Origin: Halobacteriales archaeon QS_4_62_28
GTDB lineage: Archaea; Halobacteriota; Halobacteria; Halobacteriales; Haloarculaceae
Length of the DNA stretch: 64,000 bases
Reading direction: 5' to 3'
Assembly (NCBI GenBank): GCA_003021685.1
Contig: PXRO01000053.1
Location: forward strand, 28,153-92,152
The notes under the pieces are model-generated. The model made no database searches, was not told where the DNA came from, and saw nothing but the letters and a program-made list of their open reading frames with translations. Below, piece after piece: positions 9,164-18,304 of this stretch (position 1 is its first letter; the number at the start of each line of letters is the position of its first letter). The position numbers and the translations under genes were made by a program.

Positions 9164-10146
9164 GCACCGAGACACAGAACCTGACGCTCGTCCAGGCGGT
9201 CAGGGACGGGCTCTACGGCGAGATGGACCGGGACGAAGACGTGATCGTCATGGGTGAAGACGTCGGCGAGAACGGCGGCGTCTTCCGGGCGACCCAGGGC
9301 CTCATCGAGGAGTTCGGCGAGAACCGGGTGATCGACACACCACTGGCCGAATCGGGCATCGTCGGGACGGCAATCGGGATGGCCGCCCACGGAATGCGGC
9401 CGGTGCCGGAGATCCAGTTCTCCGGATTCATGTATCCGGCCTTCGACCAGCTCGTCTCGCATGCCGCACGCCTGCGGACCCGAAGCCGCGGGCGATTCAC
9501 CTGTCCGATGGTCGTCCGGGCCCCCTACGGCGGCGGGATCCGCGCGCCGGAACACCACTCCGAGTCCAAGGAGGCCGTCTACGTCCACGAACCCGGCCTG
9601 AAAGTTGTCGTCCCGTCGATGCCCAGCGACGCCAAGGGCCTGCTGACGGCGGCGATCCGGGACCCCGACCCCGTCGTCTTCCTCGAACCGAAACTCATCT
9701 ACCGGGCGTTCCGCGAGTCTGTCTCGGCCGCGGAGTACACCGTCCCACTGGGCGAGGCCGCCGTTCGACGCGAGGGCGAGGACGTGACAGTCGTGACGTG
9801 GGGCGCGATGACCCGCCCGACGATGGACGCCGTCGAGGACCTGGCTCCCGACGTCGACGCCGAAGTGATCGACCTCCGGACGCTCTCGCCGATGGACACG
9901 GAGACAGTCGTCGACTCCTTCGAGAAGACCGGCCGGGCCGTCGTCGTCCACGAAGCCCCGAAGACCGGCGGCCTCGCCGGCGAGGTGATCGCGACCATCC
10001 AGGAGGAGGCCCTGCTCTACCAGGAGGCCCCTATCGAACGGGTAACTGGCTTCGATACGCCCTATCCGCTCTATGCCCTGGAGGACTACTACCTCCCCGA
10101 ACCTGCCCGTATCAAAGACGGTATCAGCGACGCCGTCGAGTTTTAG
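9160..10146 (+). CDS. pdhB: 2-oxoacid (pyruvate-type) dehydrogenase E1 component, beta subunit
   Basis: Partner of the alpha subunit in the ThDP-dependent heterotetramer. Signatures: [16 protein letters not shown] at the start, [17 protein letters not shown], and [13 protein letters not shown], where the alpha-subunit contact loop lies. The C-terminal domain carries [15 protein letters not shown]. 328 residues, normal length. The ATG overlaps the pdhA stop (ATGA), and E2 starts three bases after its stop, so the three genes are translationally coupled. Confidence 0.95.
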   Translation: MSTETQNLTLVQAVRDGLYGEMDRDEDVIVMGEDVGENGGVFRATQGLIEEFGENRVIDTPLAESGIVGTAIGMAAHGMRPVPEIQFSGFMYPAFDQLVSHAARLRTRSRGRFTCPMVVRAPYGGGIRAPEHHSESKEAVYVHEPGLKVVVPSMPSDAKGLLTAAIRDPDPVVFLEPKLIYRAFRESVSAAEYTVPLGEAAVRREGEDVTVVTWGAMTRPTMDAVEDLAPDVDAEVIDLRTLSPMDTETVVDSFEKTGRAVVVHEAPKTGGLAGEVIATIQEEALLYQEAPIERVTGFDTPYPLYALEDYYLPEPARIKDGISDAVEF

Positions 10147-10149
10147 GCC

Positions 10150-11721
10150 ATGTTCGAGTTCGAACTGCCGGATCTCGGCGAAGGTGTCGCCGAAGGGGAA
10201 CTGCTCGCGTGGCACGTTGCCCCCGGGGACCACGTCGACGAAGACCAGGTACTCGCGGAGGTCGAGACCGACAAGGCCGCCGTCGACGTACCTTCGCCCG
10301 TCGCGGGCACGATCCAGGAACGCCAGTACGAACCCGGCGATATCGTCGAGACCGGTGCTGTCCTCGTCACAATCGATACGGACGAGGCCGGAGACACCGA
10401 CGGCGAAGCGACCGACGAATCGTCGACCATCGAGGGAACGTCGACCGAGGAAACGTCGACCGGAGGTGGACGGGTGTTCGCGCCGCCGACTGTCCGGCGA
10501 CTGGCCCGCGAACTGGGCGTCGATCTCACCACGGTCGACGGCACAGGGCCGAGCGGTCGGATCACCGAAGGCGACGTGCGTCGCATCGGTGACGGCGAGG
10601 GCGAGCAGAGCGCGGGCGAGGCAAGCGGTGCGGGAGACGGCGAGACAGCCGTCAAATCGGCCGTGCGTCCCGTCGGTGACGACGAGGACGAGCAGAGCGC
10701 GGACCGCGACCAGACACTGGCGACGCCATCGACTCGCAAGGTAGCCCGCGAACTGGGCGTCAACATCGATGCGGTCCCGACTGACCAGATGCGCGACGGC
10801 CAGCCATACGTCGACGAAGCCGCAGTGCGTGCCTGCGCAACGGAACTGGCCGCCGGAGAGGAACCCGGGGAAACCGTCGCCGCGACGGCCGAGAGCGAGC
10901 CAGCGATAACGGAGACAACGGCGGAACAGGTGCCAACAGAACGCCGAGAACCATACCGCGGGGTTCGCCGAAGGATTGGCCAGCAGATGCAACGCTCCCG
11001 GCAGGAGGTCCCGCACGCGACTCACCACGATCAGGCCGTCGTGTCTGGACTGGTGGAAGCCAGGGATCGACTCGAACCACTGGCCGAGGAACGGGCGATC
11101 CGCCTGACCTACACCCCGTTCCTGCTGAAATCGGTCGCGGCGGCACTCGCAGACCACCCGATCCTGAACACCGAACTCGACACAGAGGCCGAAGAGATCA
11201 TCTACAGGGACGAGTACCACATCGGCGTCGCGACGGCCACCGACGACGGCCTGGTGGTCCCCGTCGTCGAGAACGTCGGCGAGAAGGGGCTGCTGGAACT
11301 GGCCCGCGAGGTGAACGACCTCGTCGAGCGGGCCCGCTCGCGTGACGTCGCTCGCGAGGAGTTGCAGGGCGGAACGTTCACCGTCACCAACTTCGGCGCA
11401 ATCGGGGGCGAGTACGCCGACCCGATCATCAACGTGCCCGAGACGGCGATTCTGGGCACCGGTGCGCTGAAAAAACGACCGGTCGCTGCGGGCGAGACGC
11501 GAACAGAGCGAGCGTCTCGGGACGGCAAGCGGGGAGAGCGAGGGGCCGACCGAAGAGAGAGTCCTCGACAAGTGCGACCCGCGAGCGGCGAGGTCCTCGC
11601 GAAACCGACGTTACCGCTGTCCCTGGCAATCGACCACCGCGTGATCGACGGGGCCGACGCAGCGCGATTCGTGAACACGCTCAAAGAGTATCTGGCCGAT
11701 CCGACGCTACTGTTGCTGTAA
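10150..11721 (+). CDS. pdhC: 2-oxoacid dehydrogenase E2 (dihydrolipoamide acyltransferase)
   Basis: Core acyltransferase of the complex. Lipoyl domain at residues 1-76 with the lipoyl Lys42 in ETDKAAVD, then an acidic linker, two peripheral-subunit-binding domains (APPTVRRLARELGVD and ATPSTRKVARELGVN; two is unusual for this size) and a catalytic domain ending SLAIDHRVIDGADAARF with the active His-x3-Asp. About 28 Arg/Gly/Glu-rich residues interrupt the catalytic domain between RPVA and EVLAKP (around residues 446-475); the DNA there contains a perfect 8-bp hairpin. No E3 gene follows. Confidence 0.93.
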   Translation: MFEFELPDLGEGVAEGELLAWHVAPGDHVDEDQVLAEVETDKAAVDVPSPVAGTIQERQYEPGDIVETGAVLVTIDTDEAGDTDGEATDESSTIEGTSTEETSTGGGRVFAPPTVRRLARELGVDLTTVDGTGPSGRITEGDVRRIGDGEGEQSAGEASGAGDGETAVKSAVRPVGDDEDEQSADRDQTLATPSTRKVARELGVNIDAVPTDQMRDGQPYVDEAAVRACATELAAGEEPGETVAATAESEPAITETTAEQVPTERREPYRGVRRRIGQQMQRSRQEVPHATHHDQAVVSGLVEARDRLEPLAEERAIRLTYTPFLLKSVAAALADHPILNTELDTEAEEIIYRDEYHIGVATATDDGLVVPVVENVGEKGLLELAREVNDLVERARSRDVAREELQGGTFTVTNFGAIGGEYADPIINVPETAILGTGALKKRPVAAGETRTERASRDGKRGERGADRRESPRQVRPASGEVLAKPTLPLSLAIDHRVIDGADAARFVNTLKEYLADPTLLLL

Positions 11722-11824
11722 ACTACCCTCCCCTACTTCGCTCGGGGGCGAGAATATCGCGGAACCGAAATTACGGGGAGTCTCGGAAAACCGCGATTGT
11801 TTAACGAGCGTTTTACGCCGTTTG

Positions 11825-12214
11825 TTAGATGACGCGGTTCTGCAGGTAATCGAGGTGCTTTGCGTTGTAGACGATTCTGACCTCGTCGGCGTCGGCGCTG
11901 CCGATGCAGGTCAGACGGACGTTTTTCTCTTCGACTTCCTCGTCGGAGAGAATCTGCTGCATGTCCATGTCGATTTCGCCTTCGATGACGATGGCGGCAC
12001 AGTTCGCACAGGCACCGGCACGGCACGAGAAGGGCCAGTCGTAGCCCTGTGCCTCGGCGGCTTCGAGGATGTATTCGCCCTCGTTGACATCGAGGGTCCC
12101 GTAGTCCTCGTCCGAGAGGTCAGCGTCAGCGGCTTCCTCGAAAACCGGGTCGTCGTACATGTCCCAGCCGTTGTCGTCCACTACTTCGTAATTAAGGTAC
12201 TCAACTGTGGGCAT
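11825..12214 (-). CDS. fdx: Halophilic 2Fe-2S ferredoxin
   Basis: Plant-type ferredoxin, the main low-potential electron carrier of haloarchaea (for example for 2-oxoacid:ferredoxin oxidoreductases). 129 residues. Cluster ligands are in CRAGACANC (C-x4-C-x2-C) plus a later Cys in VRLTCIGSA. The acidic N-terminal insertion ([19 protein letters not shown]) is typical of the haloarchaeal protein, as is the start [12 protein letters not shown], so ATG 12214 is used rather than GTG 12217. Convergent with pdhC. Confidence 0.95.
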   Translation of the reverse strand: MPTVEYLNYEVVDDNGWDMYDDPVFEEAADADLSDEDYGTLDVNEGEYILEAAEAQGYDWPFSCRAGACANCAAIVIEGEIDMDMQQILSDEEVEEKNVRLTCIGSADADEVRIVYNAKHLDYLQNRVI

Positions 12215-12282
12215 CACTTGACCGGTTTGCTCGCCGCACTGTTAGACTTTGCTGTTCGAGGCGAATAATGGGCGAATCCCGC

Positions 12283-13479
12283 TCAAAAAATCGGGACAAA
12301 CTTGAACACCAGATAGGCGGCAACCGTCGCGACCGCCGGAACGATATTCTGGGTGAAGATCACGCGAGCAGTCGTCTCGGGTTCGAACAGATCCGCAGCC
12401 CTGGGGATGTCCTCCGGTTCGCCAATCGGTTGTTTGTTCGTCTCAGACGGCGTGCCGGCACTCCCGCCGACAGTCGGTGCATCCGGTGCGTCGGCAGTCA
12501 GCGCGCCGACGGAGACGTCGGGCGTCTCACCCTGGACCGTCTGTGAGATCTTCGTCGTTCGAGTTGCTCGCCCCCAGCCCAGGCCGACGATACTCATCGT
12601 CGCGATGATAACGAAACTCGCCGGGATCCCGAGTGCCGAGAGGAACGTGACGATCGTCGAACTGACGACCGCGACAAGCAGGGCCGCCAGTAGCGGGAGA
12701 TCAGTCAGATCGTTCCCGACGGTGTCCATCGTCCGGCGAGCAATCGTGAACGCACCCAGTCCGATTGCACCGCCGCCGAGCAAGATTGCAGGTGTCATCT
12801 GGAGCGAACCGTTGCCAACGAGGGGAGCAACGGCGTTGGCGACGTTCGACGCACCGGCCGAGAAGGCCATGTAACAGCCGATCCCGACGACGAGAATCGT
12901 CCCGGCGAGTTCTCGACGGGTCGTGTTCTCGCCCAATACTGGCCGGGGCAGTCCGCCAGGGCGGTCGAGATAGAGCAGTGACCCCTCGGACTGTGGGATC
13001 GCGAACCGTTCGACCAGTGCCGGGTAGAAGTACCGCCCGATGACGCCGCTGATCCAGAAGGCGATCACCGGCGAGACGAGCCACCAGGTGATGATCCGGC
13101 CTATCTCGCCCCAGTTGAGGGTCCCCTGCGCGATTCCGAGTCCGGCCATCGCACCGACGGCGGTCATCGACGTCGACGCGGGTACGCCGACGACGTTCGA
13201 CAGGAAGAGCGCGAACCCGATAAAGAAGAGAACGACGATGCTGACGAGCATCGTGAACTCCGAGGTGACGATCTCACTCCCGAGCGTATTGACTACTTCT
13301 CGACCGACGAAGTGGCCCCCGGCGAGCGCAAAAACCGTCATCAGCGCCGCAGCACCGAACTTCGAAACCGTCCCGGCCCCGACAGCGGGTCCGAAGGCGA
13401 CACCGGTCGAAGAACCGCCGATGTTGAATCCGACGAACGCGGCGACGAGAAGACCGGCGAGGAACAACGCTTCGGCCAT
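12283..13479 (-). CDS. PiT-family inorganic phosphate transporter
   Basis: Membrane transporter for inorganic phosphate. 398 residues with about ten hydrophobic helices. The two PiT repeats show the family signature: GFNIGGSSTGVAFGPAVGAG near residue 17 and AFSAGASNVANAVAPLVGNG near residue 208. A loop of about 70 polar residues (after GRATRTTKIS) separates the last helices. The family works with H+ or Na+ gradients. A second, diverged PiT protein is encoded at 20756-21946. Confidence 0.92.
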   Translation of the reverse strand: MAEALFLAGLLVAAFVGFNIGGSSTGVAFGPAVGAGTVSKFGAAALMTVFALAGGHFVGREVVNTLGSEIVTSEFTMLVSIVVLFFIGFALFLSNVVGVPASTSMTAVGAMAGLGIAQGTLNWGEIGRIITWWLVSPVIAFWISGVIGRYFYPALVERFAIPQSEGSLLYLDRPGGLPRPVLGENTTRRELAGTILVVGIGCYMAFSAGASNVANAVAPLVGNGSLQMTPAILLGGGAIGLGAFTIARRTMDTVGNDLTDLPLLAALLVAVVSSTIVTFLSALGIPASFVIIATMSIVGLGWGRATRTTKISQTVQGETPDVSVGALTADAPDAPTVGGSAGTPSETNKQPIGEPEDIPRAADLFEPETTARVIFTQNIVPAVATVAAYLVFKFVPIF

Positions 13480-13658
13480 ACACGAGGAAGGATATCAGCG
13501 GGTTAAAACGTACCGACACGGACGCTGTCCGTCGCGACCTCCGCTGCACGGACGATCAGAGTTTCGTGACATACGTCGCCATCTGTCGGTCCGTGAGAAA
13601 GGCGTTCTGGTGGGCAGACACCGATACCCTTTCACCGGTCGGTGGCCGACCAGCAGGT

Positions 13659-14381
13659 ATGGTTCCGACGTTTTCGGTGATCCCGGCGGTCGACATGCAG
13701 GACGGACAGGTGGTCCAGCTCGTCGGGGGCGAGCGCGGCACCGAAAAGACGTATGGTGACCCGGTCGAGGCCGCACAGCGGTGGATCGAGGCCGGCGCGA
13801 CGACGCTCCATCTGGTTGATCTCGATGGCGCGTTCGAGGGCGAGCGCCAGAACGCCGACGCCATCGACGCCGTCCTCGACGCTGTCGACGTGGACGTACA
13901 GTTGGGTGGCGGGATCCGGACGGCCGACGACGCCGTCTCGCTGCTGGATCGGGGGGTCGACCGCGTCATCCTCGGGACGGCAGCCGTCGAGAACCCCGAC
14001 ATCGTCGCCGAGATCAGCGACACCCATCCCGGAAGCGTTCTGGTCAGTCTCGACGCGAAAGACGGCGAAGTCGTCGTTTCGGGCTGGACCGAGGGGACGG
14101 GACTGGACCCTGCGGAAGCGGCCAGTCGCTACGGAGAATTAGGCGCTTCCGGCATCCTCTTTACCGACGTCGACGTGGAGGGGCAACTCGACGGCGTGCG
14201 AACAGACCCCGTTGTGCGGGTGGTCGAGGCCGTCGATATCCCGGTGATCGCGAGCGGCGGCGTCGCGACCATCGAGGACGTGCGAGCGCTCGAAGCGGCC
14301 GGTGCGGCGGCCGTCGTCGTCGGGAGCGCGCTGTACGAAGGTGCCTTCACTCTCGAAGAAGCCATGGCCGCCGTCGAGTGA
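13659..14381 (+). CDS. hisA: ProFAR isomerase (histidine biosynthesis)
   Basis: Fourth step of histidine synthesis: 1-(5-phosphoribosyl)-5-[(5-phosphoribosylamino)methylideneamino]imidazole-4-carboxamide isomerase. 240-residue TIM barrel. Catalytic Asp in VIPAVDMQDGQVV near residue 11 and Asp in LFTDVDVEGQLDG; phosphate loops GGGIRT and ASGGVATIED. The ATG at 13659 matches the family N-terminus; about 30 upstream in-frame residues are not protein-like. hisB lies 0.6 kb downstream, separated by a small minus-strand gene. Confidence 0.96.
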   Translation: MVPTFSVIPAVDMQDGQVVQLVGGERGTEKTYGDPVEAAQRWIEAGATTLHLVDLDGAFEGERQNADAIDAVLDAVDVDVQLGGGIRTADDAVSLLDRGVDRVILGTAAVENPDIVAEISDTHPGSVLVSLDAKDGEVVVSGWTEGTGLDPAEAASRYGELGASGILFTDVDVEGQLDGVRTDPVVRVVEAVDIPVIASGGVATIEDVRALEAAGAAAVVVGSALYEGAFTLEEAMAAVE

Positions 14382-14427
14382 ATCGGCTGGGGAGGAATGT
14401 GGCCGCGGTGCTGTGGTAGTGCGGTGC

Positions 14428-14460
14428 AGTCCTGATGGACTGAACGGGCGAGTCGAGGGC
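14428..14460. repeat. Degenerate copy of the palindromic repeat core
   Basis: TCCTGATGGACTGAACGGGC followed by GAGT resembles the inner arm of the element at 1665-1914 (CCTGGCGGATGAAAGGGCG). No clear inverted partner remains. The surrounding 14382-14624 holds no credible gene. Confidence 0.35.
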
Positions 14461-14624
14461 GTTCGAGTATAGTCGTCGCCGTGGCGACCATCGAGGATAT
14501 CGGCGGGGCGAGGACGCCACCGAGAGCGTCCCGGACGACGAAAAGCGGTGGCTCGACGCACCCGATGTCGATGGCACGAAGAGCCGTTCGACCGGCGCGA
14601 GGCCGGCGTCCGTCCAGCGCCGAA

Positions 14625-14789
14625 CTAGCGAGTCGACGACCCCTCCGACCGGATGAGTTTCGGCAGGATCATCGCGTAAGCCCCGCCGGCGACCAAGAGG
14701 GCACCGACGATGGCGGTTTCCATCGTGTTGAAAAGGAGAAAGCCGACCAGCATCAGCGCCATTGCCACCACCTCTAGCCTGGTCTCCAT
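14625..14789 (-). CDS. Small two-helix membrane protein
   Basis: 54 residues, METRLEVVAMALMLVGFLLF at the start, then a second helix (AIVGALLVAGGAYAMIL) and a basic-to-polar tail. A TATA box GTTTATTGGT on the minus strand (14811-14820) is centred 27 bases before the ATG at 14789, predicting a leaderless transcript and supporting the start. Function unknown. It lies between hisA and hisB, antisense to both. Confidence 0.65.
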   Translation of the reverse strand: METRLEVVAMALMLVGFLLFNTMETAIVGALLVAGGAYAMILPKLIRSEGSSTR

Positions 14790-14958
14790 ACACACACATC
14801 TTCGAATAGTACCAATAAACACCTATCAGACACTCGTCTGACGTTCCTTTCGTACCGGAACACGGGGTTCGGAAGACGGCGGTTTCGTCGCGACGTGCCT
14901 CGTGAGTGGGGCCCCAGGAGACACAACCACCAAATAGCCGGACAGACTGCATTGGAAC

Positions 14959-15546
14959 ATGACCGACCGAACTGCGGCCGTTACCCGCGAGACGGCAGAG
15001 ACGGACATCGAGGTGACACTCGACATTGATGGCGACGGGGAATCGACGGTCGACACCGGTATCGGCTTTTTCGATCACATGCTCGATTCGTTCGCGACGC
15101 ATGGCCTGTTCGACCTGACCGTACAGTGTGACGGCGACCTGGAAATCGACGACCACCACACCGTCGAAGACGTGGCGATCACGCTGGGCGAGGCACTCAC
15201 GGAAGCGGTCGGCGAGAAGCGTGGCATCCAGCGCTTTGCCGACCGCAAAGTGCCCCTGGACGAGGCCATCGCCGGTGTCGTCATCGACATCTCCGGGCGT
15301 CCGTACTTCGGGATCGACGGCGATTTCTCACAGGCCGAGGTGGGCGGCATGACCAGCCACATGGCAAAACACTTCTGTCGCTCGCTGGCGATGAACGCCG
15401 GCCTGACGCTGCACGTCGAGGTAACCGGGGAGAACGCCCACCACGAGATCGAAGCGCTGTTCAAGGGCCTCGCACGGGCGCTCGACGACGCCACCCGGAT
15501 CGACGAGCGCCGCTCTGACGTGGCGAGCACGAAAGGCGAGTTATGA
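14959..15546 (+). CDS. hisB: Imidazoleglycerol-phosphate dehydratase
   Basis: Sixth step of histidine synthesis, removing water from imidazole glycerol phosphate with Mn2+ bound by His-rich motifs. Present: [18 protein letters not shown], and the mirrored TSHMAKHF and [12 protein letters not shown] motifs, all with their His and Glu ligands. 195 residues is the stand-alone length (no phosphatase domain). The next gene starts inside its stop codon (ATGA), so it is coupled to an ACT-domain protein. Confidence 0.97.
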   Translation: MTDRTAAVTRETAETDIEVTLDIDGDGESTVDTGIGFFDHMLDSFATHGLFDLTVQCDGDLEIDDHHTVEDVAITLGEALTEAVGEKRGIQRFADRKVPLDEAIAGVVIDISGRPYFGIDGDFSQAEVGGMTSHMAKHFCRSLAMNAGLTLHVEVTGENAHHEIEALFKGLARALDDATRIDERRSDVASTKGEL

Positions 15547-16070
15547 ACGACCGGAGCGACGAACCGACGTTCGATGCCATCATGGAACAGTTCTCGGACT
15601 CGCCCGGGCAACAGCAGGTGATCCGCCTCCTGCTGGAACGGGGGTTTTCCGTCAACGACGATGGCCGGGTCGTCTCCGGTGGTATCGAAATTCCAAACAC
15701 TGGCATCGCCCGCGAAGTCGGTGTCGACCGCCGCGTCGTGGACGCGACCTCGAGTGCCGTTTTGGAGGACGAGCAACTCACACGCATCTTCCAGAACATC
15801 TCGGCGATTCCGAGCCTGATGGACCTCGCGCCAGTACTGGACCTGACGGTGCTGACCGTCGCTGTCCGGGACGCCGAGGAGAGTGGGATCGTCGCCGCCG
15901 TCACGGAGGCCATCGCCGCCCGCGACATCACGATCCGACAGGTCATCTCCGAGGACCCCGAGTTCACCGACGACCCCCGGCTCTACGTCATCACCGACGA
16001 GGCCTTTCCCGGCGGCCTCATCACCGAGATTCGCGACCTGCCCTTCGTCCACCGGATCGAGTTGCAGTAG
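15543..16070 (+). CDS. ACT-domain protein, predicted regulator of amino-acid metabolism
   Basis: 175 residues in two parts: an N-terminal winged-helix-like region ([18 protein letters not shown], then [18 protein letters not shown], residues about 18-75) and a C-terminal ACT-like fold ([17 protein letters not shown] to FVHRIELQ). This matches the archaeal family described as regulators of amino-acid metabolism (COG2061 as I recall). Its start overlaps the hisB stop, so it probably senses an amino acid, perhaps histidine; that is inference. Confidence 0.8.
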   Translation: MNDRSDEPTFDAIMEQFSDSPGQQQVIRLLLERGFSVNDDGRVVSGGIEIPNTGIAREVGVDRRVVDATSSAVLEDEQLTRIFQNISAIPSLMDLAPVLDLTVLTVAVRDAEESGIVAAVTEAIAARDITIRQVISEDPEFTDDPRLYVITDEAFPGGLITEIRDLPFVHRIELQ

Positions 16071-16168
16071 CGAACTGTTCGGGGCGTGATCGCCGCCACC
16101 GGTATGCTCGTTCCGGACACCCAGCCAGCGTGTGCAGGTTTTTTTAGTTGCACACCAACGGCCAGACA

Positions 16169-17197
16169 ATGAGTCGTCGACGCAACGTACAGACGTTCCT
16201 GCGCGCGCTCGTCACCGAGGTTCGCGCGGAGCGAGTGACGTTCATGGCCGGGAGCATCGCCTATCACGCCTTCGTCTCGCTGTTGCCCTTCCTGCTCGTG
16301 GTCCTGCTGCTGGTTACACGGGTGGGCGACGCCGCGACTGCAAGCCGGGTCGTCGCAGCTATCGGGACCTACTTCTCGCCCAATGCCAGCGGACTCCTGA
16401 CCGGCGTTGTCGAGGGGGCACAGCAGGAAACGAGCCTCTCGCTGCTGGGCGTGCTGACACTGCTGTGGGGTGCACTCAAGATATTCCGCAGTCTCGATAC
16501 AGCGTTTTCTGACATCTACGAGACCGGATCGGCAAACACGCTCGGCGACACCTTCGCCGACGCGATAGTGGTGCTGGTGGCACTCGTCTGTGGCCTGCTC
16601 GCGGTCGGCCTGGTCAGCACGCAGTTGTCCTTCGGTGGCGGCACGGTCGGTGATCTGTTGGCCCGTGGCGTCGCTGTGGTCGCCCTGACAGTCGTCTTCG
16701 CTCCCGTCTTCTACGTCTTTCCCGACACGGACGTGACCGTTCGCGAGATCGTCCCGGGAACTGTCCTCACGGCCGTCGGCTGGACCGTCCTCGAATCGCT
16801 GTTCCGGTACTACGTCGCCTTCACCGGCACCTCCGAGACGTTCGGCGTCGTGGGAACTATCTTGCTCATCGTCACCTGGCTGTATTTCAACGGTCTCGTG
16901 TTGCTCGTCGGCGCGGCGTTCAACGCCGTCCTTGCGGGCCGTTCAGACGACGTCGCCCCGATTGGCTGGGGCGAGACAGAACTGGCCGAAACGACGGACT
17001 TCGCCGACTCCCTCGACGCCCTCTGTCGGGACCTCGACGGCACGGAGTCGGTGACGGTGACCGTCGGCGACACCGGTGTGACGTTGCCAGCACCCGACGA
17101 GCACGACTGCGGTCTCGAACAGGTCGACCGTCCAGCACTACTGGGCGGTGACGAGGCCCGCGGCCATCTGTCGCTACGCTGGGTGGGTGAGCGATGA
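16169..17197 (+). CDS. YihY/BrkB family integral membrane protein
   Basis: 342 residues. Six hydrophobic helices in the first 260 residues, beginning with the family motif AERVTFMAGSIAYHAFVSLLP; a central LLWGALKIFRSLDTAF segment and the late GTILLIVTWLYFNGLVLLVG are also typical. The last about 80 residues are soluble and acidic. Formerly annotated ribonuclease BN; no nuclease residues are visible and the function is not established. The ATG at 16169 lies behind TTTTTTTAG (about 16138-16146); a TTG at 16148 is less likely. The next gene overlaps its stop (ATGA). Confidence 0.88.
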   Translation: MSRRRNVQTFLRALVTEVRAERVTFMAGSIAYHAFVSLLPFLLVVLLLVTRVGDAATASRVVAAIGTYFSPNASGLLTGVVEGAQQETSLSLLGVLTLLWGALKIFRSLDTAFSDIYETGSANTLGDTFADAIVVLVALVCGLLAVGLVSTQLSFGGGTVGDLLARGVAVVALTVVFAPVFYVFPDTDVTVREIVPGTVLTAVGWTVLESLFRYYVAFTGTSETFGVVGTILLIVTWLYFNGLVLLVGAAFNAVLAGRSDDVAPIGWGETELAETTDFADSLDALCRDLDGTESVTVTVGDTGVTLPAPDEHDCGLEQVDRPALLGGDEARGHLSLRWVGER

Positions 17198-17508
17198 GGA
17201 CGATCACCGTCGAAACGCCGGACGGCGACGTTCACGACATCGACTGCGAGACCGGCCGCGTCCTCCGTGACGTGCTGCTGGAACACGACCTGTCGCCCCA
17301 CGCACGCCTGGCTGTAACCAACTGCGGCGGTCGGGGACTGTGTGCCACCTGTGGCGTCCGGATCGATGACCCACCGGACGCGGCCCACTGGCACGACAGA
17401 CTGGCTGACCGCTTTGGCTATCCGCGTCTCTCCTGCCAGATCACCGTCGAGGACGGCATGCACGTTCTCATTCCCGAAAAGCGCGTCTGGGGCCGACGGG
17501 AACGGTAA
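17194..17508 (+). CDS. Small plant-type 2Fe-2S ferredoxin
   Basis: 104 residues. Cluster ligands in CGGRGLCATC (C-x5-C-x2-C, one residue longer than the common spacing) and a later Cys in RLSCQITVEDG. It lacks the acidic insertion of the main halophilic ferredoxin at 11825-12214, so it is a separate electron carrier with an unknown partner. ATG overlaps the stop of the YihY gene, suggesting joint expression. Confidence 0.88.
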   Translation: MRTITVETPDGDVHDIDCETGRVLRDVLLEHDLSPHARLAVTNCGGRGLCATCGVRIDDPPDAAHWHDRLADRFGYPRLSCQITVEDGMHVLIPEKRVWGRRER

Positions 17509-17539
17509 CCCGTATCCCGTCACCGGTCGAAGGCCGGGT

Positions 17540-18154
17540 ATGACCAACGAGGCCTACGACACCGTCGCCGGACGTGGCGAGGCCGCCTTCGAGGTGCGGG
17601 GTTCGGAGTTCATCGGCCACGTACGGCCGGCCCACACCGTCGAGGACGCCGAGACCGGAGTTAACGCGATCAGCGAGGAGTACGCCGACGCGACCCACAA
17701 TGTCCCGGCCTACCGCGTGCGGGTCGACCCACTCCGAGAGTATGCCAGCGACGACGCCGAACCGACCGGCAGTGCCGGTAAACCTGCCCTGAACGTCCTC
17801 CAGCAACGCGACATCGAGAACGTCGTCGCCGTCGTCACCCGCTACTACGGGGGGACGAACCTCGGGGTCGGCGGCCTGGCACGGGCCTACTCGCGAGCGG
17901 TCAAGGACGCCGTCGACGACGCGGGCGTCGTCACCGAACGGCCCCGCGAGACACTGTCGATCACCGTCGATTACGACGACTCGGGGACCGTGCGAGGAAT
18001 CCTGGAGAGCACTGGCGTCGAGTTCGACGCGACATACGAGGAGCAGGTCAGTTTCGACGTTCGGGTCCCGGTGGCAGATGCCCACGCCCTCCGCGAGCGT
18101 CTCGCCAACGCGACCAGCGGCCGAGCAGTTGCCGATTGTTCGTCAGATAACTAG
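17540..18154 (+). CDS. YigZ/IMPACT family protein
   Basis: 204 residues with the UPF0029 N-terminal domain: RGSEFIGHVRP near the start, then the signature VVAVVTRYYGGTNLGVGGLARAYS cut at its usual place (about residues 93-116), followed by a ferredoxin-like C-terminal domain (DUF1949-like). Members bind ribosomes or nucleic acids in other organisms; the archaeal role is unknown. ATG at 17540 fits the family N-terminus; the upstream frame overlaps the ferredoxin gene. Confidence 0.9.
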   Translation: MTNEAYDTVAGRGEAAFEVRGSEFIGHVRPAHTVEDAETGVNAISEEYADATHNVPAYRVRVDPLREYASDDAEPTGSAGKPALNVLQQRDIENVVAVVTRYYGGTNLGVGGLARAYSRAVKDAVDDAGVVTERPRETLSITVDYDDSGTVRGILESTGVEFDATYEEQVSFDVRVPVADAHALRERLANATSGRAVADCSSDN

Positions 18155-18304
18155 ATTCGAACTTGAGCGGACGGCTTCAGCGCGACGGAGATCCTTCTGC
18201 TGGAGATCACACCCCACCGCAGTACGGCATATCTCCACCCGAAACAGAGGGGTTCGTGGATCGTCGAAAAACGCGGGTATCTTGCTGAGAAACGACCCTG
18301 CTAC

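Noticed and set aside
9112..11571. 819-codon open frame on the minus strand
   Set aside because: It is the mirror of the oxoacid dehydrogenase genes; high G+C keeps stops rare in that frame. The plus-strand products have clear motifs and this one has none.
14481..14777. 98-codon plus-strand frame between hisA and hisB
   Set aside because: Its composition is unlike protein, and it overlaps the small membrane-protein gene on the other strand, which has a properly spaced TATA box.
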